From JBFHRE01 sp041746105 (GTDB taxonomy: Bacteria; Actinomycetota; Acidimicrobiia; Spongiisociales; ZC4RG35), in assembly GCA_041746105.1 (NCBI GenBank), contig JBGTHP010000009.1:1-64000 (forward strand): DNA of 64,000 nt. Reading direction: 5' to 3'. The translations under genes and the position numbers were made by a program. The notes below the pieces were generated by a model that saw nothing but the letters and a program-made list of their open reading frames with translations, was not told the origin of the DNA and searched no databases. Positions 26,241-33,125 of this stretch are shown here, one piece after another; the first letter of the stretch is position 1, and each line of letters begins with the position of its first letter.

Positions 26241-26353
26241 GGACCACCGGCCAGCACGTCGCGAGTCCAGGAGTGCGGACCGCCGGCCCGCACGTCGCGA
26301 GTCGCGAGTCGCGAGACTCGGGACCGGGGACCCGGGACTCGGGAACGGGGACC
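26241..26353. repeat. GACTC/GCGAGTC repeat patch between nuoK and nuoJ
   Basis: A 27-base unit ending cacgtcgcgagtc occurs at 26241-26267 and again at 26277-26303 with 25 of 27 bases identical. It is followed by another gcgagtc (26304-26310) and then by an 18-base unit starting gactcggga at 26315-26332 and 26336-26353 (17 of 18 identical). The patch is also rich in inverted copies (gagtc/gactc). It takes up most of the 145-base gap. Confidence 0.9.
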
Positions 26354-26380
26354 AGTGACGGCGAGGCAAAGCCGAACCTC

Positions 26381-26935
26381 TCATACCGCTCCCCTTTCTT
26401 CTTCTTCCAACGGGGTCAGGTCACGTCGGGCGAGTGTGATTCCACCGACGAGGGCAGCAAGCAATATGAAACCAACAATTTCAAACGGCAACACAAAACG
26501 TCCCAGCAACGCCTCACCCAAAACCGCGGTAGAGGTCGGTACTCCGACGTCTTGGACAGCGAGATCACCAAAAGCTGTGATCGAAGTCCACGACAAGGTG
26601 CCAAACAGCAGCAGGGCAACGAGCGCCGCCAGCGGCCGCGCCTTCTTGTTGTCCAGGCCCACATCGCGCACGACCGGAGCCCTGGTGATCATGATCCCGA
26701 AAAGGAAAAGGACGATCACGGCCCCGATGTAGACGAGCACCAGAACCCAAGCAACAAACTCGGCGCCGAGAAGCAGGAAAAGACCGGCCGAACCGGCCAG
26801 GGTCGCAACCAGGAACAGCGCGGCGTGAACAACGTTTTGGGACGTGACCACACGGAAAGCGGCGACGATCACGGCCGCACCCACTGCAAGGTAGACCCAG
26901 TTCACCGGTGCGGAGATCCAGTCAGAAAAAACCAT
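26381..26935 (-). CDS. nuoJ: Complex I subunit NuoJ
   Basis: A 184-residue membrane subunit with five hydrophobic segments. It contains VVTSQNVVHAALFLVATLAG and FVAWVLVLVYIGAVIVLFLF, the helix-3 region whose pi-bulge transmits redox energy in complex I. The ATG at 26935 overlaps the nuoI stop by one base; the longer open frame upstream is out of frame with nuoI and not coding. The C-terminus ends with a charged tail (RRDLTPLEEEERGAV). Confidence 0.94.
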   Translation of the reverse strand: MVFSDWISAPVNWVYLAVGAAVIVAAFRVVTSQNVVHAALFLVATLAGSAGLFLLLGAEFVAWVLVLVYIGAVIVLFLFGIMITRAPVVRDVGLDNKKARPLAALVALLLFGTLSWTSITAFGDLAVQDVGVPTSTAVLGEALLGRFVLPFEIVGFILLAALVGGITLARRDLTPLEEEERGAV

Positions 26936-27423
26936 CAGGACTCCAACGCCGGGGCTGGTGGAACCGTCGTCAGCCAGTCTTGAAGGCGGTCCATGTCGTG
27001 CATCATCTTGCCCATGCCGCTTTCTGCGTATTCGTACTCCGGGGTCCAGAAGAGGGCGTCGAAAGGACAAACTTCCACACAGATACCGCAGTACATGCAC
27101 AAGGCGTAATCGATGTCGAAACGGTCGAGAGTGGCGCGGATCTTGACTCGACCTCCCGGCTTGTCTGGAGCCTTTTCTTCCTTGTGTCCCTCGATGTAGA
27201 TGCACCAGTCAGGACACTGGCGCGCACACAACATGCAGACGGTGCACGCCTCCTGGTCGAGGGCGATCACGCCTCGCGCCCTGGCCACCGGTTCCTCTTT
27301 GACCTTCGGATAGTTGACGGTGGCGAGGTGCTTCTTGGGCTGGAAAAGAGTCTGGAGCATCGTGACAAATGTCACCTTCATCCCCGTGAACATCCCCTTG
27401 CCCGGAAAACTCGGAGCAGCCAT
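26935..27423 (-). CDS. nuoI: Complex I subunit NuoI (two 4Fe-4S)
   Basis: A 162-residue ferredoxin-like subunit that carries electrons toward NuoB. Two cluster motifs are seen: CTVCMLCARQCP and CMYCGICVEVCP (each CxxCxxCxxxCP). The N-terminal amphipathic segment (MKVTFVTMLQTLFQPKK) matches family members. Its start overlaps the nuoH stop by one base and its stop overlaps nuoJ by one base. In a complex without NuoEFG this subunit would be the first place for an alternative donor to dock. Confidence 0.95.
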   Translation of the reverse strand: MAAPSFPGKGMFTGMKVTFVTMLQTLFQPKKHLATVNYPKVKEEPVARARGVIALDQEACTVCMLCARQCPDWCIYIEGHKEEKAPDKPGGRVKIRATLDRFDIDYALCMYCGICVEVCPFDALFWTPEYEYAESGMGKMMHDMDRLQDWLTTVPPAPALES

Positions 27424-28427
27424 CAGAACACCACCTTGAAAACGCCGGTGGCAACGATGTTGACGAGCGACAACGGGATGAGCCACTTCCAGGCGATGCT
27501 CTGAAGCTGATCTTCCCGAAAACGGGGGAAAGTCCATCTGAACCAGATGAGGAAGAAGACGAGAACCCCGACCTTGGCAGAAAGAATCAACGGTCCCGCC
27601 AGCGACAGTTGGCTCTCGGTCAAACCAGGGGCCCAATACCCTCCAAGGAAGAGCGTGGCGGCGATCGCCGACATCGAAAACATGTTGGCGAACTCGGCCA
27701 AGAAGAAGAACAGGAAGCGGAACCCCGAATATTCGGTGAGATAACCCATCACCAGTTCCGACTCTGCGATCGGCATGTCGAAGGGGGTGCGGGACAGCTC
27801 GGCCACCGCCGCGATCATGAAGATCACGAACCCGACGAACTGCGGGATTATGAACGGAAACCCTCCGCCCCAGCCGGTCTCGGAAAACCATCCGGCCTGA
27901 GCCTCGACAATTCCGTTGAGGCTCATTGTGCCCGCCATGACCACGACTCCGACCGTGGCCAGGACCAGGGGCAGTTCATACGCGATCAGCTGGCCGGCAG
28001 CGCGCAGACCGCCCATCAGCGAATACTTGTTGGCAGAGGACCAGCCGGCCACAAGCACGCCGATGGTCGACACAGAAGAAATGGCGAGAGCGTAGAAGAT
28101 CCCGACGTCGAGGTCCTGAACTACAAGCGTTGGACTGAACGGAATCACGACGAACAAGGCGACCGTCCCGATGAACACCAACATCGGAGCGATCTTGAAG
28201 ACAGTCCGATCCGCCTCCTCCGGCACCAGATCTTCCTTCTGAAAGAACTTGATCCCATCTGCCAGAAGCTGCGCCCAACCCCAGCGCCCACCTGCAAAAT
28301 AGGGCCCAATCCGGTTCTGCATCTTCGCCGACAGCTTCAACTCGGCGAACCCGATCACCAATCCCGCCGCCGGAATGAACGCAGCGATTATCCCCACCTT
28401 CAACAGAAGCTCGAGCCAGAAGTTCAT
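27423..28427 (-). CDS. nuoH: Complex I subunit NuoH
   Basis: A 334-residue membrane subunit that forms the quinone tunnel. Conserved pieces are ELKLSAKMQNRIGPYFAGGR, the acidic loop AELSRTPFDMPIAESELVMG and EYSGFRFLFFFLAEFANMF. The ATG at 28427 lies inside a 27-base palindrome that also includes its Shine-Dalgarno-like GAGGA. Upstream, instead of nuoG, there is a four-helix-bundle gene on the other strand. Confidence 0.95.
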   Translation of the reverse strand: MNFWLELLLKVGIIAAFIPAAGLVIGFAELKLSAKMQNRIGPYFAGGRWGWAQLLADGIKFFQKEDLVPEEADRTVFKIAPMLVFIGTVALFVVIPFSPTLVVQDLDVGIFYALAISSVSTIGVLVAGWSSANKYSLMGGLRAAGQLIAYELPLVLATVGVVVMAGTMSLNGIVEAQAGWFSETGWGGGFPFIIPQFVGFVIFMIAAVAELSRTPFDMPIAESELVMGYLTEYSGFRFLFFFLAEFANMFSMSAIAATLFLGGYWAPGLTESQLSLAGPLILSAKVGVLVFFLIWFRWTFPRFREDQLQSIAWKWLIPLSLVNIVATGVFKVVF

Positions 28428-28451
28428 GTCTGATCCTCAGGATCAGACATG
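28425..28451. repeat. 27-base palindrome over the nuoH start
   Basis: catgtctgatcct and aggatcagacatg are perfect 13-base inverted arms around a single c. The nuoH start codon is the outermost triplet of one arm, and its ribosome site lies at the apex. In the nuo mRNA this would be a tight hairpin hiding both. The outer end touches the repeat that bounds the four-helix-bundle element. Confidence 0.9.
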
Positions 28452-28487
28452 AGTCCCGAGTCGGGGGTCCTGAGTCCCGAGTCTCGA
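28451..28487. repeat. Left boundary repeat of the four-helix-bundle element
   Basis: Two direct copies of gagtcccgagtc (28451-28462 and 28472-28483). The inner copy extends to gagtcccgagtctcga (28472-28487), which is the inverted partner of the right boundary. Confidence 0.9.
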
Positions 28488-28508
28488 CAAGCCCCTTTCA
28501 AACTGCAT

Positions 28509-28525
28509 GAAACTGTGTCAGTTTC
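28509..28525. promoter_or_regulatory. Short inverted repeat just upstream of the four-helix-bundle gene
   Basis: gaaactg-tgt-cagtttc is a perfect 7-base inverted repeat ending 6 bases before the ATG at 28532, in an unusually AT-rich spot. It could be an operator, a ribosome-site hairpin or a protein-binding RNA site. Confidence 0.45.
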
Positions 28526-28531
28526 GGTTTG

Positions 28532-28894
28532 ATGCGCGACCACCAGAAGCTGAGGGTGTGGCAGGCCAGTTACCAGCTGGCGCTCGACATCTACGAGGCG
28601 ACGTCCACCTTTCCGAACTCTGAGATGTACGGATTGACTTCGCAGCTTCGAAGAGCCGCCGTTTCGGTGGGTTCCAACATCACGGAAGGCGCCGCGCGGG
28701 CCTCGCGAGCTGAGTTCGCACGATTTCTCGAGGTGGCGCTGGCATCTGCCTCGGAGTGTTCCTTCCATCTCCAGCTCGCATCCGATCTCTCCTATATCGG
28801 TACTGACGAAAGCTTGCGGCTCCAAAGTGCGGCCACGGGATTGCGCCGACAACTTGCGACCGTCCGAGCATCGGTGCTCAAGAACGACGATTGA
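28532..28894 (+). CDS. Four-helix-bundle protein (S23/TIGR02436 family)
   Basis: A 120-residue protein with the family signature LRVWQASYQLALDIYEATST, LTSQLRRAAVSVGSNITEGA and FARFLEVALASASECSFHLQ. Relatives include the 23S rRNA intervening-sequence protein S23 and the accessory Avd protein of diversity-generating retroelements; both form pentameric positively charged barrels that bind nucleic acid. No reverse transcriptase or variable repeat is present here, so an Avd role is unlikely. The start is ATG 28532 (a TTG lies 3 bases upstream). It is the only + strand gene within the nuo operon, and GACTC repeats flank it on both sides. Confidence 0.9.
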   Translation: MRDHQKLRVWQASYQLALDIYEATSTFPNSEMYGLTSQLRRAAVSVGSNITEGAARASRAEFARFLEVALASASECSFHLQLASDLSYIGTDESLRLQSAATGLRRQLATVRASVLKNDD

Positions 28895-28896
28895 GT

Positions 28897-28930
28897 GGAC
28901 TCGAGACACGGGACTCGAGACACAGGACTC
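28897..28930. repeat. Right boundary repeat of the four-helix-bundle element
   Basis: ggactcgagacac occurs at 28897-28909 and 28911-28923 (period 14), then aggactc. Bases 28901-28916 are the inverted partner of 28472-28487 (15 of 16). The array ends 26 bases before the nuoD stop. Confidence 0.9.
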
Positions 28931-28956
28931 TCCGGAGCCGAAGGCGAACGGAGACG

Positions 28957-30150
28957 TCATCTGTCCACATCTCCGAGGACAAAGTCGAGTGATCCCATGA
29001 TGGCGATGATGTCCGGGACGAGTGTCCCTTCGAGGATCCAGGGGAGGATCGAGATGTTGGAGAAGCTAGCGGAGCGGATTTTGAGGCGATAGGGGCCCTG
29101 TCCGCCTTGGGAGATGAGGTGGTATCCCATCTCCCCTTTTGGATTTTCGGCCCTCACGTAGGTCTCTCCCGCCGGGACTTTGATCACCTTGGGGACTTTT
29201 GCCTGAAGCGGTCCCGACGGTATCCCGTCGATGGCTTGCCGTACGATGCTCGCCGACTCACGGATCTCGGCGAGCCTCACCCACCAGCGATCCCAACAGT
29301 CACCGTTCTCCCCGGTTGGCACTTCGAAATCGAACCGGTCGTAGGGGAGATAGTTTTCGACCTTGCGCAGATCGAAGGCGGCACCGGACGCTCTCAAGTT
29401 CGGTCCTGACACGCCGTAGGCGGCTGCCACGGAAACCGGGAGAACTCCTATTCCCTTGGTCCGGGCGAGGATGATCTCGTTTCCGGCGACGAGGTCTTCG
29501 AGTTGGTCGGCGGCATGAAGGACTTTGTCCATGGCGTTGTGGGTCTCGGCCAAAAACCCCTTGGGGAGGTCCTGCACCGTTTTGCGCTGGGTGGACCCGG
29601 CTCCGGCCACCGGCTTGACCCCGCCGATCCGGTTGAAGTTGGGATGGAAGCGACCACCCGTCACACTTTCCAACAGGTCGAGGATCCGCTCCCTTTCCCT
29701 CAATCCGAAAAAGAGCGGGGTGGCCGCTCCCAGTTCGAGGGGGTAGGAGGCCATGAAAACGAGATGCGAACTTATCCGTGCCATCTCGGTGAGGATCAGA
29801 CGGATGTACTGGGCCCTTTCGGGGACCTCGATCTCCATCAGTTTTTCGGTGGCCACAAGGAATGGAACTTCATTGGCGTATCCGGAGACCCAGTCGATCC
29901 GGTTGACGAGTGCCGTGATCTGGGCGTAGCTGCGCACTTCAGACAGTTTTTCGTACCCACGATGCATGTAACCGATGACCGGCTTTACGTCATATGCTCT
30001 CTCACCATCCACCCTGGCGACGAGGCGGAGAACACCGTGGGTTGAGGGGTGTTGGGGACCGATGTTCAATGTCATGTCGGCGGTTTCGAGTTCAACCGAA
30101 ACCGAGACCTCGGACAGATGCCGAAAAGTGTCGTGGTCGATGGTGGTCAC
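28957..30150 (-). CDS. nuoD: Complex I subunit NuoD (49-kDa)
   Basis: A 397-residue subunit that forms the quinone pocket with NuoB and NuoH. Signature segments are NIGPQHPSTHGVLRLV (the pocket His), GYMHRGYEKLSE, VTGGRFHPNFNRIGGVK, and the C-terminal MGSLDFVLGDVDR. The GTG start overlaps the nuoC stop by 4 bases (GTGA). The final Asp-Arg end is complete, so the downstream element did not damage the gene. Confidence 0.95.
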   Translation of the reverse strand: MTTIDHDTFRHLSEVSVSVELETADMTLNIGPQHPSTHGVLRLVARVDGERAYDVKPVIGYMHRGYEKLSEVRSYAQITALVNRIDWVSGYANEVPFLVATEKLMEIEVPERAQYIRLILTEMARISSHLVFMASYPLELGAATPLFFGLRERERILDLLESVTGGRFHPNFNRIGGVKPVAGAGSTQRKTVQDLPKGFLAETHNAMDKVLHAADQLEDLVAGNEIILARTKGIGVLPVSVAAAYGVSGPNLRASGAAFDLRKVENYLPYDRFDFEVPTGENGDCWDRWWVRLAEIRESASIVRQAIDGIPSGPLQAKVPKVIKVPAGETYVRAENPKGEMGYHLISQGGQGPYRLKIRSASFSNISILPWILEGTLVPDIIAIMGSLDFVLGDVDR

Positions 30151-30725
30151 TCCTCGGCCTCCGCCGGCTCTTCCTCGTCGTCGGCTCCTGGCATCCCTTC
30201 GACGTCAACTGTGCCCGGCCACGGCTTCACCTCGCGTGACATCAGTGGGTACGACTTGAGGAGAGGCTGACCGATGAAACCGTCGGGAAGGTAGAGGTTT
30301 TCGAGGTTCGGATGTCCTTCGAACACAATCCCGAACATCTCGTGAGTTTCCCGCTCGTGCCAATCGGCCCCGGCATACACCGAGACAAGTGAAGCAATTT
30401 TAGGCTCCCCCTTGGCGAGGTTGGTCGAGAGTGTCACCCTTTTGCCGTCGGTAACGTTGCTCAAGGTGCACAAAACCTCGAAACGTTCCTCGACTTCGCC
30501 GGCGACCGGCTCTCCCAGCACCGGAGCGTTCGACCAGTCGACGGCTGACAACCATGAGAAGAAGACGAGCCCGAGTTCGTCACGCGCCGCCGTCGCTGCG
30601 GCCACCCAATTCCCAGAAGCCACCGAGATCTTGATGGTGTCCTTGGCGGGGACCACTTCGCCGCCCAGAGCCTGGGCTGCGGCGGTGGAAAAGTCGTCGA
30701 GCGTTTCAGGCGGGCTGGTGGTCAC
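30147..30725 (-). CDS. nuoC: Complex I subunit NuoC (30-kDa)
   Basis: A 192-residue subunit of the peripheral arm. It contains ADWHERETHEMFGIVFEGHP, the 30-kDa family signature, followed by LYLPDGFIGQPLLKSYPL. The start is GTG at 30725 and overlaps nuoB by 20 bases. The C-terminal tail is acidic (ADDEEEPAEAEE) and not conserved. NuoC and NuoD are separate here, not fused. Confidence 0.94.
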   Translation of the reverse strand: MTTSPPETLDDFSTAAAQALGGEVVPAKDTIKISVASGNWVAAATAARDELGLVFFSWLSAVDWSNAPVLGEPVAGEVEERFEVLCTLSNVTDGKRVTLSTNLAKGEPKIASLVSVYAGADWHERETHEMFGIVFEGHPNLENLYLPDGFIGQPLLKSYPLMSREVKPWPGTVDVEGMPGADDEEEPAEAEE

Positions 30726-31203
30726 GCCGGTTCCACTTCTCTTTGATGTTCTCGCCTTGGATCATCTTTTGGAGTGTGACGATTCCGTCCATCAGGGCCT
30801 CGGGCCGGGGTGGGCAGCCGGGAACATAAACGTCAACCGGTATCAACTGATCGACCCCTTTGGTCACCGAATAGGAATCCCAATACGGACCACCGCAGTT
30901 GGAGCACGAGCCCATGGAGATGACGTATTTGGGATCGGGCATCTGGTCGTAGAGGCGCTTGACCGATGGCGCCATCTTGTCGGTGACGGTGCCGGCTACG
31001 ACCATCAGGTCGGCCTGGCGCGGAGAGGCCGGCAGGGGAATGATCCCGAATCGCATAAAGTCATAACGCGGACCCGACGCCGCCATCATCTCGATCGCAC
31101 AACAGGCGAGCCCGAATTGGAAGAGCCAGAGGGAGTAGCTCCGAGACCAGTTCAAAAGCCAAGAAATGGGTTTCGGCGCTCCGAACTTCTGGATCACTCC
31201 CAT
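30706..31203 (-). CDS. nuoB: Complex I subunit NuoB (N2 cluster)
   Basis: A 165-residue subunit carrying cluster N2, the last iron-sulfur centre before quinone. The ligands are the tandem Cys pair in GLACCAIEMMA, Cys in MGSCSNCGGPYWDSY and Cys in VYVPGCPPRPEAL. The family basic stretch GPRYDFMRFG is present. The start overlaps the nuoA stop by 10 bases. Confidence 0.95.
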   Translation of the reverse strand: MGVIQKFGAPKPISWLLNWSRSYSLWLFQFGLACCAIEMMAASGPRYDFMRFGIIPLPASPRQADLMVVAGTVTDKMAPSVKRLYDQMPDPKYVISMGSCSNCGGPYWDSYSVTKGVDQLIPVDVYVPGCPPRPEALMDGIVTLQKMIQGENIKEKWNRRDHQPA

Positions 31204-31559
31204 CGCAGAACCCCCTTCTTAACGGCGTAAATCAAACCCTCGAGCAGCGTCAGCATGAAGATGACGATGGCGACCAGGCCGAAGACCCCGAGCGATTCGG
31301 CCTGGATGGCCCATGGAAAGATGAACACGGCTTCGACGTCGAACACGACGAACAGCAGGCCGAAGATGTAATAGCGGATGTAGCTCTGCGACCAGCCACT
31401 CCCGACAGGGTCGACACCACATTCATAAGTGAGTTTTTTTGCCTTGGTCGGGTTCGATGGACGCAGAACTGCAGCAAGACCGAGCAGGGCGGCCACCAGA
31501 ACCACACCCAAAGCTGCGAATACACCGACCGTTATGTACTGCTCGAAGTAAACGCTCAT
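31194..31559 (-). CDS. nuoA: Complex I subunit NuoA
   Basis: A 121-residue membrane subunit with three helices. KLTYECGVDPVGSGWSQSYI carries the conserved Glu-Cys-Gly loop, and FVVFDVEAVFIFPWAI is the second-helix signature. The ATG at 31559 begins MSVYFEQYI; the longer open frame is not coding. It is the first gene of the nuo operon, so the promoter should lie in 31560-31700, but I see no clear -35/-10 pair there. Confidence 0.94.
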   Translation of the reverse strand: MSVYFEQYITVGVFAALGVVLVAALLGLAAVLRPSNPTKAKKLTYECGVDPVGSGWSQSYIRYYIFGLLFVVFDVEAVFIFPWAIQAESLGVFGLVAIVIFMLTLLEGLIYAVKKGVLRWE

Positions 31560-31715
31560 GCCACTCGTGGGGTTGCCGGACAGACTGCGGCGAGTATAAG
31601 CAGCACCCCCATCGGGCCAAAGTCTCGTTTGAGGCAATGCCCAATGGGCCCCTGAGATCGATCATTCATGGTTGTGGCGCCCGGAGCTCGCGGAGAGGGC
31701 TCTAGCCTCGGGGTC

Positions 31716-32825
31716 GTGGATTCTGACATCGAGGCCCTGGCCGGGACAGGCCTTGTCAACCTGGTCGCCGAGTTGGAGCACAGGCTGACCGGGAAACGGC
31801 AGACCGCCGGGCTCGATCCGGCCATGGCGGCTCTGGTACCGCCGGCCGAAACCTATGTTTTGTGTTTGTTCGACGGTCTTGGATCGGCCCAGATCGATGC
31901 AGGGTCGACCCCCTCGATATCGGCTTCGACGCGGGCTGTGCTCGCCGCACCGTTTCCGACGACGACCACGGTGGCACTGGCCACGGTGGCGACCGGGACC
32001 CCGGCCTCCACCCACGGCGTCATCGGCCATCTGATGTGGCTGCCGGAGTTGGGCATGGTCGTGAACACACTCAAGTGGGTCCAACTGGGTGGTCTTTCTG
32101 TGGACTTCCAAACCGACCAGATGCTCCCAGGGCCCAACCTGTGGGAGCGTCTCGCACAGAGCGGGGTTGAACCGATCACGGTTCAACCGAGAGAGTTCGA
32201 AGGCACCCCGCTCAGCCGCGCCCTGTACCGGGGGTGCCGATTCGAACCGATCTCCTCTGTCGACGACTGGATAAAGGCCATCGTCGAATTGGCCGCCATA
32301 CCCCGGCGGCTGATCTTTGCCTATCTGCCCCAGGTCGACTTTGCCGCGCATGTTTGGGGACGTGACTCTGGCGAATACCGCGAAGCGCTGTCTCTGGTCG
32401 AAAACGCCTGGTCGAGTTTGATCCACCGCTTGCCGCCTGGCGCAGTGGTTGTAGGGACAGCCGACCACGGCCACATCGACTACGCCGAGGCCGGGAAGCT
32501 GGCGATGCGAAACGACTTCGACCACCTCGTCGCCTACGGCGACCCGCGGTCGGTCTACCTCAAGGGCGATCGAGACCTGATCGAGAAATTCGCTCGTGAT
32601 TCCGGCGGCAGACTGGTCGAGGTCGACGAACTACTTTCACTTCTCGGCGATGACGCCGAGCCTCACCCAGGACTGGAAGGCCGCCTGCCAGACGCTCTCG
32701 TGTTGGCGCCTCCTGGAAAGGTGCTCCTCCCGGCAGGATTTGACCGCCGGCTCATCGGTTACCACGGCGGTTTGGAGTCCGCCGAACGGGACATCCCATT
32801 GTTGGTGGGGCCGGTGCCCGATTAG
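31716..32825 (+). CDS. Alkaline-phosphatase-superfamily phosphodiesterase
   Basis: A protein of about 369 residues, AlkP-fold. CLFDGLGSAQIDAGS holds the first metal Asp, PFPTTTTVALATVATG the nucleophile region, YLPQVDFAAHVWG a metal Asp/His, and GTADHGHIDYAE the second metal pair. It belongs to the nucleotide pyrophosphatase/phosphodiesterase group; the substrate is unknown. The start is uncertain: GTG 31716 is given, and ATG 31668 is also open. It is divergent from nuoA and unrelated to respiration as far as can be seen. Confidence 0.8.
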   Translation: MDSDIEALAGTGLVNLVAELEHRLTGKRQTAGLDPAMAALVPPAETYVLCLFDGLGSAQIDAGSTPSISASTRAVLAAPFPTTTTVALATVATGTPASTHGVIGHLMWLPELGMVVNTLKWVQLGGLSVDFQTDQMLPGPNLWERLAQSGVEPITVQPREFEGTPLSRALYRGCRFEPISSVDDWIKAIVELAAIPRRLIFAYLPQVDFAAHVWGRDSGEYREALSLVENAWSSLIHRLPPGAVVVGTADHGHIDYAEAGKLAMRNDFDHLVAYGDPRSVYLKGDRDLIEKFARDSGGRLVEVDELLSLLGDDAEPHPGLEGRLPDALVLAPPGKVLLPAGFDRRLIGYHGGLESAERDIPLLVGPVPD

Positions 32826-32834
32826 GGTCAGGCA

Positions 32835-33125
32835 ATGAGCAGATGCCCGCGTTGCAGGAGCAGAGTCGATCCGACTTTTACGACCCACTGCCCAGAGTGC
32901 GGCCAGACCCTGGTTGCCGGCGTCCACTCGATGGATATTCCTCTGTCCGATCCCGCCGGAGCCGGCACCACCCCTCGCCGCACCCTCAGCCGCCGGGCAT
33001 GGGGCCGCATCTTCCGGGTGGTTTTGATACTTGTCATTGTTTTTGGAGCCAGATTCTGCTCCGCGATCACCGACATCATCGAGGATCTCCCGCGCGAGGC
33101 GATCGCAGTCACCAGGGTCTTCTAG
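32835..33125 (+). CDS. Small zinc-ribbon membrane protein
   Basis: A 96-residue protein with an N-terminal zinc ribbon (CPRCRSRVDPTFTTHCPECG, four Cys as two CxxC pairs) and one membrane helix (IFRVVLILVIVFGARFCSAI). No known function. It follows the AlkP-fold gene by 9 bases and its end overlaps the DtxR-family gene on the other strand by 4 bases. Confidence 0.65.
   Translation: MSRCPRCRSRVDPTFTTHCPECGQTLVAGVHSMDIPLSDPAGAGTTPRRTLSRRAWGRIFRVVLILVIVFGARFCSAITDIIEDLPREAIAVTRVF

Larger units (their letters stand above)
28472..28916 (+). mobile_element. Candidate IVS-like element: inverted repeats around a four-helix-bundle gene
   Basis: The 445-base segment begins with gagtcccgagtctcga and ends with tcgagacacgggactc (28901-28916); the two are inverted copies matching at 15 of 16 bases. 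Inside is one gene on the strand opposite to nuo. It splits nuoD from nuoH, the place where nuoEFG normally sit. There is no transposase. Related four-helix-bundle (S23) proteins are known from intervening sequences of 23S rRNA, which are also bounded by inverted repeats. Calling this a mobile or RNA-excised unit is inference. Confidence 0.5.

Noticed and set aside
25891..26353. CRISPR array
   Set aside because: The repeats are 7-27 bases with no unique spacers of constant length and no cas genes.
28472..28930. Diversity-generating retroelement (Avd-like gene)
   Set aside because: There is no reverse transcriptase, template repeat or variable repeat near the four-helix-bundle gene.
28424..28960. 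178-codon open frame opposite the four-helix-bundle gene
   Set aside because: It runs through both repeat arrays and the palindrome, has no family match, and the + strand gene has a clear signature.
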